A stretch of DNA of 64,000 bases from Vitrella brassicaformis (taxonomy: Eukaryota; Sar; Vitrellaceae). The notes beneath the pieces were generated by a model. The model searched no databases. It saw only the letters and a program-made list of their open reading frames with translations, and was not told the origin of the DNA. This document shows, piece by piece, positions 23,401 to 33,983 of the stretch (its first letter is position 1; the number at the start of each line of letters is the position of its first letter). The stretch is taken from contig CDMY01000271.1 of assembly GCA_001179505.1 (NCBI GenBank), forward strand, positions 1 through 64,000. The letters are read 5' to 3'. Position numbers and translations under genes: made by a program.

Positions 23401-26400
23401 ATGTAGCGTCGCATACCGTCCTCTATCAAAGTCGGATCCCCGGTGTAGCTGAATATGAAGAAGGTGTTTGGTGTCGGGTAGGCGACCAAAGGGCTGTAGC
23501 TGTCCGCAACCTCCACCATGAAGTTAAGGTAGTAAATGCCGCTGGTGTCGGTGAAGCCGCCGTCATCGTTTGCGAGGGTGATGGCCCATGCATTGATGTC
23601 CACCCACCAGCCGCTTGCCGTCCGACTGCACATGGCCAAGTGACAGCCACGCTGCTCCGGCCTTGTTTCGCCTTACTCGATTGGTTCTCTGCCGGGCGAC
23701 CGGTCATAGAATCCCTCACGCACCACGGCATCGTATATTTCAATCTGGGCAACGTCTGTGACGGCTTGCGCCGGCCCCCTGGGCTTGAAGTGTCTCGGCA
23801 TCGTAATGCATAGCTTGTCGGCTGGGTCCAGGGCCTCCTTGAGCATAAACTTGGCGAGCGCAGTCACCTCAGCGCCATCACTGGGCCTCGCATCCGTGAT
23901 CAACACCTCAAACAGCATCTCGCCCGCCGCTGCAGCCTGACCGACATAACCAACCGCCACCAAAACCTGCAGCATATTTAAGCCCAGTACCTTGCTGAAC
24001 GTGTGGAACGGCGGTATGAGTTGGGATGGGGTCGAGGTCAAAGGCCACATGTTGATGCCCTGAACTGGTGTCGTCTGCGTGTCGATATCCATGCCATCTA
24101 CGTCTTGGCAGCCCAATATGCCGCTGGCGTCCAGCGTGCAGGGACCGTCGTGTGTGTATATCTCCCAATAGTCCCTCGTTGAGTAGCCGGTGTTAGCATT
24201 TTCCATCTCGACAGTGAAGCCGTAGTTGACCGGCTGCAGGGACTCGCCCTTTGCAAGCGCAACGTTCATCCTTGAAGCATGCGTCATAAGCAGCACACCG
24301 ATGATTTGCGGGTGAAGTCTCTCTCGTTGCGTGCCGATGTCTCACATGTTTTTGTAGCACGAGATGGACTCGAGGGCGGGCAGCCACGTGCTGCGGTCGT
24401 TGGGATCTGCATTGCCCACCGCCACTGATGCTGCTGACGTGCACGTGAAGTCCGTGAAGCGGAAGTCTTCGGGCGCCATAAGCGTGATCGAGCCCCACTG
24501 AGGGACGACATACATGCAGTGAATCCTGCTCTGTTTTCGTTCTGCACACGTTGTTACCTTTCTGCCTTGTGCCGCTGGGTCAGTGGAGGTCGTCACGCCG
24601 GTTTCCTGAATGGGCTTGAAATACACCTGTACCTTCCCCACCGCCCCCGGTCGGAACGTGTCAATGGGACTGACGGACGCCTCCGAAGAAGACATCTTGC
24701 CGAGGACGGGGACATTTTTGGAGAAGCGCATGTCGTTGTCGTCTGCCTTGAAAAGCGTCTTGGCGCTCTCAACCAGGGCAGAAGGTGTGCCGTCCTGGTT
24801 GGACAGGCCCTGTGCAGAGAGCCATGGAAGGTCAAGAGTATGTTCGCTTGTCGGCACTCGTGCATTTGTTTGTATTACCGACGCGACAAAGACCTTCCAC
24901 ACATTGTTAGGATCCGATGCCTTGATATACGTGTCGGGATTCTGCACAATGACCTTCAACAGCAAAGTGCTGCCTGGAACAGGGGAGACAGTATGCAAAC
25001 GACGCATCCCGCCAGTCTGCCCTTCTTATCAGCTCACCAGCGGGGATCATCTGCCCTTCAGCCAGCTTGACGGCACAAACGCTCTCCGTGTATGGCGGGT
25101 TCGGTGGTGCCTCCCACGATCCCTCGAGCATGCTGTACTGGGTCGGCTCTGTATAAATGTCGCCAGCAAGGCTACTGTATTTGAGAAGGTGCACGGGCTC
25201 GGCTGGCGTGTCGGTCACCTGCACACACGCAGGCCCAATACGGGCGCAATCGCGTGTCTCGCAAGGCCCATTGGCGTCACCCTCACCTTCACAGGGTCGC
25301 CCGTCACGCGCTCGAAGTAATGTCGATCGTTGCCGACACCCCAGTCGGGCAGGGCGATGAAGAGATACGAATAATAGGTGGTAGGATTGATGCTGCCGTA
25401 CAGAGCAGTGCCTGCGCGAATCGAACAAGACGGGCGTGTATTATATGCGCCTTTCTCCTATTCTCTCGATTCAGGCAGCGTGTCCCACCCATTTTGACTT
25501 TGACGAATAGGGTGTTTGTCTGATCTGCATAGCGCTTCCCATTGTTGCCATCCGTCCATCGATAAGTGGCTATAGTCGCCAGCGGCCCATCCCTCTTCCA
25601 CTGCACGCGATCCGATTTTTCCATGTCGACCCCGTACCACCGCGCCTTGTTGTTGGCAATGTCGTCACCTTCCACAAGCTGACAAATGCAGAACAGATAC
25701 ACTGAATGTTGTGCTGTCCGTGATTGTCGTTCACAGCTGTACCAAGGCGCCATAGAATGGGATGAGGGGCTGAAAGCCATAGTGGCCCTCGCTGCGGCGG
25801 TTCACTGTCACGGAGATAGTCACGCTTCCGCCTGTGAAGCCGCCGCTTCTTGTCGCTTTCATCTTGAGAGTCTGCCTGTATTCGCTTTCTGGGCCGCTGC
25901 TCATGTAGAAGAAATCCACGTAAGAGCAGGCGAAGTCGGCTCCACAGTCTGGATCGCCCTGCAGGTCCCAGAAGGTCAGTGGATACAGGAACACGTACAG
26001 CGCCTGCAAGCGCACGAGACACACCAGGGCTGCTGGCCGTTAGCTAAGCAAAGTCCCTTGCCTACGTCTCCCTCTTGGATTCTGGTGATTTTGATGTGAA
26101 TGTGCAGCGGACAGCCAGTCGTGTCGTCACATTGCACCTGCCAGCCCATAACTCCAGGTATTTTGATCATTGCCGACGCTGCGTCGAATATTTACGATGG
26201 AGACAGTTGAGTCTGGTGTGGCGTCGCTCGCGTCTAGATTGGCCAACGGGGCGGCATCGGTGAGTCCACTTGGGTCGGAACCTGCGTCTTGATTCACAGT
26301 CGCGACACTGTAGGCATCTGAGTGCACACACACACACGAGCAATGAGGCCTGGACGGAATTTGTTTTTTCTCTTTTCTCGGGTCACATGTCGATGATGTC

Positions 26401-29400
26401 TGCTTTGTGTGGTCGTATGTGAGCGCCTTGCTCTCGATGATGCCGAGTGAGGGGTCAGCGAGATCGCTTAGAGTGGCTATCTCCACTGAGATGTAGCTGA
26501 AACACACACACGGACAGACAGACAGACAGACAGACTGCCACCTTGCAGGTCAGGCAGAATCCTTCCTTACTCGTCCGCCACAAGAGAGTTGGCCTCGATG
26601 GCTGCCTTCATGACCACCCAATATTTGACCCCTGACTTTATGGCCGCTGTCTGACAGCCATGGAGAGGGTAGCAACACATACAGAAGAGGAGTGTTCCCA
26701 CACATTCGTTTCCGCTCACCTTCGACAGTTCCATGATCACATCCACTGTCTTGGAGGGGCCACTGCCAAGTGTGTTTCCTGCAGACTCCACCCTGCACTC
26801 ATCAGACAGGAAAGTGAAGGCCAATCAAGACTATGCATCACAGCGCTGACCAACATCTCGCTGGAAGCGGGAAGCCGTCCCCGTCGGCCGTCCACATCTC
26901 GTAGAAGACTTTGCCACAGTTCGCTTGTGCTGCGTTCATGGTGCCTCTGAGATTTGCCACGTCCGTATAGGGGGTGGCGTCGCCGCTGCTCCAAGGGTTT
27001 GTCAAGACCGGGAAGAACTTATCCGAGGATGGGAAGCGCACGCGGACCCTGGAGACACCAACACACAGAAAGATGGATGCGACAGCCGACCATACACACC
27101 CATCTTCCCCGGTGTCCAGCCAGTGGTCGGTCCACAGCTTCCTCTTGCCTGAATGACTTGCCCATCTGGTGTGTCTTGTAAATGTACGCCGTCGATTTCA
27201 TGCCGTCGCCCAGCTTGACGTCGTCGCTCTCAGACCCAGAAGGCGTGAATGACAGCACCAGAGGGCCCGCTTTGCCCTTTTCAGGTGTACCGAAAAACAT
27301 GGTCGGTGCCGTGTCGAATGCTCGTGGGCCCGTGACGCGGAGCGTTGCCCACTTGTGCCACTTGTTGTCGTTTGCAGTGGAGTCGCCGGTCCAGCAGATA
27401 GACAGCTCAGTTGAAATGGCGTCCGTGTAGATAAAAGCGTACATTTCGGCACTCGCTGCCTGGATCTGGTGCTGTGTGGGGTCCCACGTCGGACGGTTGA
27501 CGTCGGCATAGATACTCGGGAAGGCATCATAAGTCTGTATGTCGATCTCAGCAGCGCCGCCGCTCACGTCCCTTGGGCCGCCGACGACCTTGTAGAAGGT
27601 CCGACCTAGAACTGTCTCCGTGGTCTTCGTGGGCGATGTCGACCATGTGCGAAATAGCTCGTCAGGTGTGTAAGTCGCCTCACTCGTTATCGTGGCGGGC
27701 GAGCCAGACTGCAGCGACTTTGCAAACGACACGAAGCCTCCCGTCTCGATGCCTCCTGCCTCCAGTGTCTCCTTAGTTGCGGGAAGACTGAGTGTCACTT
27801 CGGAGCCGTTGTGGGAGACATAGGTGGCGGGCAGTGGTGGACCAAGGACGTCTTCACTTGTGAGGGTCCCGGCTGATGAGCCCTCTGGGTAGGAGTACAC
27901 AAGACCTGATGCTGTCATGTCTGCCATGCAGCTGGAGCCCTCGACAATCCTCAACCTAATCAAGGAATGAGACACAGTCACAGCTTGGTGCACCGGGGCG
28001 TGTTTGCTGCCTCACTTGTGGCCTGAGTTTCCCCCGAGTCCGTATCCCCTCAGAATAACTGAAAACGGCTCGTTGGCTGCCGCCTCGTAGAAGTAGTTCC
28101 CATCTTCCTTTGGGAGGCCTTCTTTGCTGGGGCCTTCAACAACCATAATGCCGGCCGAGGCCTTGAAGTGCTCGTCGGCAGTGCAGTCGTCGCGGTTAGT
28201 CTCCTTCTGTGCATCAATGCATGCTGTATTGATGCACATCTTCACTAAAACACGAGAAAAGAAGGCAGTGACCAGCTAGATGTATGACAGGGCTTCTCCT
28301 TTTGGTGTGGTTGTGCTCACAAGGGCAGTAGCACAGCTCATACACTCCAGGGTCCAGGTCGGCCGTGTCCACGTCAAAGACAAGCTTCCCCGTGTCTTCT
28401 CTGATGGTGAATTCGAAGCTATTGCTGGCTTTGGACACGCCCTCTTCGCCACAGGATGTGGCCCATGGTGACTGACTCATGAGGCCGTCGTTCCTGACCC
28501 CGATGAGCAAGTCGTTCTCGGCGATGCCGACGGCGAGCAATTTGGTGTGGTCGATCGACGAGGGAGTCGACGCCGTTGTCCACTCTTCTTGGGTGATCTG
28601 CAAGGGGACAAATGGAGGGTGCTTATGTCTCACTGTCTCAGTACATGTCTCGCACTCTGCTCACGGTGCAGGTTGAGGATTTGTCCATCTTCTTGCAGGC
28701 CATAAAATTCTCGCGTGACGGTCCATAAACAGTGAAGATGTGGCTGGCAGCCAGAGTTGGGGTCTCTGTGTCGTTGTCACCGTGGATCATATCAAAGTCA
28801 CTCGCTGGCTGAACACCATTCCTGACACGAAAGCCCCCTGATGGCATAGTGTCACTCATCTTGTCTCGCGCACCAGCAGAGCACGTGTCTGCCGCTGTTG
28901 CCGTATTCGACTGTCACGTCCTTAGGAAATGGGTCGAACAGATACCCAATGCTCTCGCTGAACAGACAAGGATACGCAGGCATCGCCAAGATCTTGCTGG
29001 CAGACATCAGACGTGCGTTTGCACTCACATCTGCGGAGGATTGCCGCTGCCCACGTTTGGCGTCGGTGTGGCGGTATTGGCATACTTTGTCGAGCTGGAG
29101 CAAACGAAAGATAATAGTCACTGTACGACGATCGGCGCCATTCTCTCACGGTTTCACTTACTGTGTGTCTGACGCGCCGCAATTCAGCTCGTGGTAAACG
29201 ATTTTTGACGCATCACCGTCGTACTCCCAAATGTTCCGCCTCACCACACTGATGACCTTCCCTCTGACAGACTCGTCTGTATGGCCAGGGAAGTCGGCCG
29301 CGTCGATAGTGATGCTGCACCGGGACCCCGGGTAGCACACAACGCCTCCAGTGGCGATCCTAGGACCGGGGACCAGCAGAGTGCCTGAAGGATGTATATG

Positions 29401-31914
29401 CATGCAAGCCACAATACATCACCAATCGAAATGGTGCGTGCTGCACATGGAAGCGGCGCACCTGCCTCATAGAGGTAATCTTTCGGCTGCTCGCTTGTTT
29501 CGTCGCACATGGCACCAGAAATGTCTGCCCCGGGGCACCAGCAGAGAAGGTACTCCCCCTGCAGGCCAAAATTGCCGGCAGGGATCTTAACGTGCCACTC
29601 GGGTTCCGTCGGATTTTCACTCGTCAGCAGAGGCAACTGAAGGAAGCGACCGAGAGCGGGGTGAGTATGGATGAAGCTGCTAGATAGCACACACGTACCG
29701 CAGGTCCTGGCGGGTCGCCACTCCAGATGCTTGTGGTCCTGAATGTTATCACGCCCCCATTGTTGCTCGGCCCACACTCACTGTTTTCGTCCGTCTTTCT
29801 AACGAGAAGCAGCTGATCGCCTTGCTGATATAAAACGAAGTCACGACTATCGTAAGTCGTCGGGATCTTCAGGGCTGTGCCGACGGTCACTGTCTGATCC
29901 ATCTTGCTGTTCGGAACCTTCGGGCCTTGACGAGATACAAGGACAAAAGATACACACAGACCAGTGCGGCTGTGGTGCACACACTCACTCACCGGCAATG
30001 GCGAGCATCGCCGCGGGAAACTTGAAGAGGCCGTCAGGCGGGGACTTGACATCTGCAATGATGCCTATCGGATATGTGGCGTACGGAAGCCAACACAGAA
30101 AGTGACCCGCCAGGGGAGACACTGATACAGACCTACGACACGCACAGATAATTCAGGGGACAGATGAATTGCATGCACAACGCTCAATTGCCACCCTTAC
30201 GTGGCATCGATCTCCACTGGCTGTTCCAAGATGTTGTCAGTGGCTGCAAGATCGCCCGTTGTAAAGGTCCATGTGACCTTGTCGCCAGTCATGTCTGCGC
30301 TGGCCTGAGCTGTGAATCACAGACGAATGCAGGTGCAGCACCCGCCTGTTTGCTTGACATACCGCGAAAGTAATCCCCCGCTGTTGGCAATTCGATTAGC
30401 GAGGACCTGATACTGCAGTAGTCGGGATCCGCTGCGTCAGAGATGTACAGCTGTAGACGACCGAAATACGTGCCAGGTGAGACATTCACTGAAAGAGACG
30501 TGGAAGCTCTATGGCCTGCACCTGGTCGACATGCGTAGTATCGTCCCCTCTGCTCACTCCACCATTGGCCGTATTATGAACTACATACACACACTCCGCG
30601 AATGCAAAAGTGATTTGCAGCCGATCGATTCATTTCGACATACATGTGGTGACATCGGTCAGCACGCTATTGCCAGCAGCCGATGTGGTGATGTCGAATG
30701 ACAACCGGCACTTGTAGTGCGCCGCACAGTACACCACATCGAAGGATGGACTTCTCCGGAAGCCGGCTACTTGTACAGTCTTGCCCAAATCAACATTGTA
30801 GTTTTCCCTTATTTGGCCACACGAGTTCCCGAGACACATGCACAGCTTGTAAAAGCCGGGGAAAGGGATCGCCATCTGCGAAGGAGACAAGAAAAGAGTT
30901 CAGACAACAGAGGACATACGCTTTTTAAGTGCATCTATCTCACTTGCTATGTGAGAAAGACATACTTCGTGGACGGTGCTGAAATCTTCTGTAGGGGCGC
31001 TGCCAGCGACTTCAGTCGCCTGTCCGAGCACGCAATAATCGCCATCGATGGTACAAGTGGCGTATCCTGCACGCATGTAAGGGGGACCGACATCAGAACG
31101 TCTGTTGCATCTACCGCCCTGTCATCATGGCTGACCGAAAATTGAGGAGGCCCCCTTTATCTTGCCTTCGTATCCCTTCATCTCGCTCAGTGCGGGAGGC
31201 AGTCGTTTGTTGCCCTTTGCCCATGGCGCATCATAGGCGATAAGAGCGGGCCTCCGGTCGGTTGAGCTGCCCTCTGCTGGCGTGAGCGACAAAGCCCCCT
31301 GCTCGCAACTGCGTGCATGGATGACCAAAGAGCCTCGCATTACAGCAACCACTATTCTGCGGGCCTAAATGCATGCCTACGGACGTCTTGGACGCGTCAG
31401 CGAAGGTGAGGGCCATTGTCGTTGTCCAGTTGTAGGTGCCTGTGTCCTTGTTCTCGATTGACACAGAAAAGGGGGCACCTACAGAATGCGGAACAGCCTA
31501 GTGACGACCGTGTGAGCGGCTTTCTGGCCCGATGCTTTCCTGGGCTCGCTCTGTACCTGCGATGAGTGACTTTTCATCTTCGGAGACGGCGTTGCCATCA
31601 ATCTTGTATTCGCTCTTTATGTGAATCTCGCCGATGGCACTCTCGTCCATCTGTAGGTGACGCCTCTGACGACAGACATCAACAGCAAACCAATGGCAGC
31701 AAGCATTCATCGCGCCGTTTGTGTACCCTGATCATGGCGTTGCGACGACCCTTCTCGTGAAGACTGAGGAGACAGCAGACACAGTCGCAGAACCAGGACA
31801 TGATCTATTTCCATAACCCCGGCTTGGCTGTTGTGTCCACCTGAGGTCATGCTCTTGTCCTCCGCCGAGCGAAAGGCACAGAACCGCAACGGTGACCACC
31901 AGAGTTTGCCACAT
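17459..31914 (-). CDS. Giant secreted or surface repeat protein, more than 40 exons (estimated)
   Basis: The proposed start at 31914 gives a clear signal peptide, MWQTLVVTVAVLCLSLGGGQ. Open segments joined by GT-AG introns then continue without a convincing gene break to 17459. The last segment ends SIAGLLSLALAFVPLLWSAHV*, a hydrophobic tail with almost nothing after it, as in GPI-anchor signals or a single-pass C-terminus. The N-terminal half repeats a GxYxLC[WY]C-type motif (GFYKLCMC, GEYLLCWCPG, GRHVLCWC, GVYELCYCP). The C-terminal half repeats a [LI]x[IV]xxPxx[FY] strand and a Y/F-x-F-x-V-x-x-x-NP...N-x-W-x-V strand. No enzymatic motif is seen. A role in the extracellular wall or adhesion is inferred only from export and repetition. 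The whole could be two adjacent genes; I saw no internal signal peptide, but I did not join every exon. Confidence 0.65.
26512..26535. repeat. (GACA)n microsatellite
   Basis: A short run of about six GACA units lies within an intron of the giant repeat-protein gene. Confidence 0.85.
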
Positions 31915-32285
31915 CGCATTCAGCGATTCAGCGACTTGTTTAGCGATAGCGTTTGATTCGTTGCCCGCCCCCACGCTATTCCCTCTCCTCAGCAAACGAT
32001 TCTGGAGAGGCAAATCATTTCGTACATTTGTTGGTCTGGCCTTTGAAAAACGATTCCATCGATGATTCATGCATCCCCTATTTGTGGATCCACATGTGCA
32101 TGGATGATTTCTGCGTGATCTGTTGTGTGCACCATGATGGATGAATGTGTTGTCTTCTATATGTGGGGTCTGTCTGTGTGACTGCTTGTGTCCTTGGAAC
32201 TTTGGCTAACCTCACTCACTCACCACTCACTCACCAATTGAAACTCCCCGTCCATTCAGTCCGCAGACTGGGTGAAACATGATCA
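31915..32285. other. Gap between two minus-strand genes
   Basis: This 371-base stretch should carry the promoter of the giant gene and the 3' UTR of the tRNA dimethylallyltransferase gene. A hydrophilic in-frame extension upstream of 31914 is possible, but the ATG at 31914 is the one placed directly before the hydrophobic signal sequence. Confidence 0.45.
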
Positions 32286-33623
32286 TCAAATGTAGTCAAA
32301 GCGCGACGCATGGTAACTATCTCCTGTCTCTCGCTCCCCCCTGGCCTTCCGAAAATCGGCCACTATCACGCCAAGTGCCCCCTGCTCGCCCATCTTGTCC
32401 ATGTCAATCCAGCGGAAGCACGCCTCATCCTTGCTGCGGAACCACGTCAGCTGACGCTTGGCGAAGCGATACGTGTCAGTGACGATGCGCTCTCGCAGGG
32501 CCGTCAGCTCTTCGCCGTTCAGCACACCGTCTGGACTCTTGCACTCTGCCAAAGCGGCGAGCACTTGCCTGTAGCCGACGGCCTTGGATAGCGATATGTT
32601 GTCTTCCAGGCCGCTGTTCTTGAGCTGCTTCACTTCATCGACCAGGCCGTCGGCGAGCATGCCGTCGAGGCGGGCGGCGATGCGCGTGCGCAATACGTCC
32701 CGCGGCCGCACGAGGAACCAGCCCCTGACGTCCCACGTGCCTTGATCGACTAGGAAGCCGCGACGCCACTCCTCATCGGCCAGTGGTGGTGGCGCATCAT
32801 CCCTTGACTCCTCAATCAGGGTATCCGTTGCCCCGAAAGGGAAGTCGCTGACGCGCTTGTTGGACGACAGACATATCTCCAGTCCCCGCAGTATTCTCTT
32901 GCGGTCGTTGACGCTCAGTTTGGCGGCATAGAGGGGGTCGATAGCATTCAGTCTGTCCCACATGGCGGTCGTGCCCTCCTCGTCCGCCTCATCCTCCAGT
33001 TGGGACCGCAGCGCCATGTCGGGTCCAGGAGCCTCCGACGGTCCCCATAGCAGCATGCGTGTGTACAGCCCAGTTCCCCCGACGAAGATGGGCGTCTTGC
33101 CCCGAGCCAACACACCGGGCAACACCTCCTTCCTGACCATCTCACACACATCAAAGGCCGTCACGTTGCGCTCCGACGGCTCGAAGGTGTCGATGAGATG
33201 GTGTGGGAGGCCGCGCCGCTGCGAGGGATGGATCTTGCCCGAGCCGATGTCGGCACCCTTGTAGATTTGCACTGAGTCGAGAGAGATGAGCTCGCCGTCG
33301 AGGGCTTCAGCGAGGTCAAGGGAGAGGTCCGTCTTGCCCGCCGCCGTCACGCCGGCAATCATCAACACCTTCGTTGGCGGCTTCCCTGCTGACAGTGACT
33401 CATCAGCCGCATCCAGAAAAGCCGAACTCTTTTCTGTGGTCATCAGGTATAGCGAGGAATGATGTTGTCCTGCACTTTTCCGTCCTCTCAGCAACAAGGG
33501 CAGCGGACGGGAGAAGGATGCGGGGCAGCGGGAGAACGCAGTTTGTGATGAATCAGAGAAAGGAGAGGCTTGTCGGACGGCCACAGTGAGCGTCAACCAA
33601 AGGACGGAGGGCCATTTCCTCAT
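32286..33623 (-). CDS. miaA: tRNA dimethylallyltransferase (MiaA/IPT family), intronless, probable plastid precursor
   Basis: A single uninterrupted ORF of 445 residues. The enzyme transfers a dimethylallyl group from DMAPP to N6 of A37 in tRNAs reading UNN codons. Visible motifs are the P-loop GVTAAGKTDLSLDLAEAL, the LISLDSVQIYKGADIGSGK segment (DSxQxY), GLPHHLIDTFEPSE, IFVGGTGLYTRMLLWG, RKRILRGLEICL, LSKAVGYRQVLAAL and FAKRQLTWFRSK. The core begins near residue 85. The first 20 residues (MRKWPSVLWLTLTVAVRQAS) resemble a signal peptide, followed by a Ser/Arg-rich, acid-poor stretch with Phe just after the likely cleavage point (ASPF). This is the layout of bipartite leaders for complex red-derived plastids. 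Export to the plastid is inference; mitochondrial targeting is the alternative. Lack of introns is striking beside its neighbours. Confidence 0.93.
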   Translation of the reverse strand: MRKWPSVLWLTLTVAVRQASPFSDSSQTAFSRCPASFSRPLPLLLRGRKSAGQHHSSLYLMTTEKSSAFLDAADESLSAGKPPTKVLMIAGVTAAGKTDLSLDLAEALDGELISLDSVQIYKGADIGSGKIHPSQRRGLPHHLIDTFEPSERNVTAFDVCEMVRKEVLPGVLARGKTPIFVGGTGLYTRMLLWGPSEAPGPDMALRSQLEDEADEEGTTAMWDRLNAIDPLYAAKLSVNDRKRILRGLEICLSSNKRVSDFPFGATDTLIEESRDDAPPPLADEEWRRGFLVDQGTWDVRGWFLVRPRDVLRTRIAARLDGMLADGLVDEVKQLKNSGLEDNISLSKAVGYRQVLAALAECKSPDGVLNGEELTALRERIVTDTYRFAKRQLTWFRSKDEACFRWIDMDKMGEQGALGVIVADFRKARGERETGDSYHASRFDYI

Positions 33624-33703
33624 CTCTGCCCCAACTCATCTTTCGTGTAACAAAACGACGGGATGCACTGAGGGCAGGGCATAGATCTTGCGTCCGTGGA
33701 CTC

Positions 33704-33967
33704 TTAGATCTGCCCGATGACGCGAGGCCGGGCAGCAGGGCAGCGTAGCGCCGCCGAGCGGTCTTTTTTCTTTGGCCTCTTGCGGCCGGACATTGAGGCT
33801 GAGGTGCGCCGGGAGGCGAAGGCAGTCTCGTGTTTGGCAGTCTGTTGTCTGCAGGTGCGTGCGCTTCCAGAGGCCAACCAGGCCCTTGCGGTCGAATCGA
33901 TGAAGAGTATGTAGCACAAGGATGCCGCCGCCAGCACCTGTGACACGGATGTCCTGTCAGGTTCCAT
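33704..33967 (-). CDS. Small putative membrane protein (about 87 aa)
   Basis: An uninterrupted frame opens with ATG at 33967 (MEPDRTSVSQ) and has one hydrophobic stretch, VLAAASLCYILFI. A basic tail with GRKRPKKKDR follows, ending RVIGQI*. I recognise no family. Its start lies only 16 bases from the proposed start of the divergent TPR-SET gene, which fits the gene-pair layout of the region. It could also be an antisense or chance ORF, or part of the 5' region of the tRNA-modifying enzyme gene. Confidence 0.4.
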   Translation of the reverse strand: MEPDRTSVSQVLAAASLCYILFIDSTARAWLASGSARTCRQQTAKHETAFASRRTSASMSGRKRPKKKDRSAALRCPAARPRVIGQI

Positions 33968-33983
33968 AATACAGCGAACGACA
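33968..33983. promoter_or_regulatory. 16-bp gap between divergent start codons
   Basis: If both starts are right, the two genes have almost no room for separate 5' UTRs, and the transcripts would overlap at their 5' ends. Confidence 0.3.
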
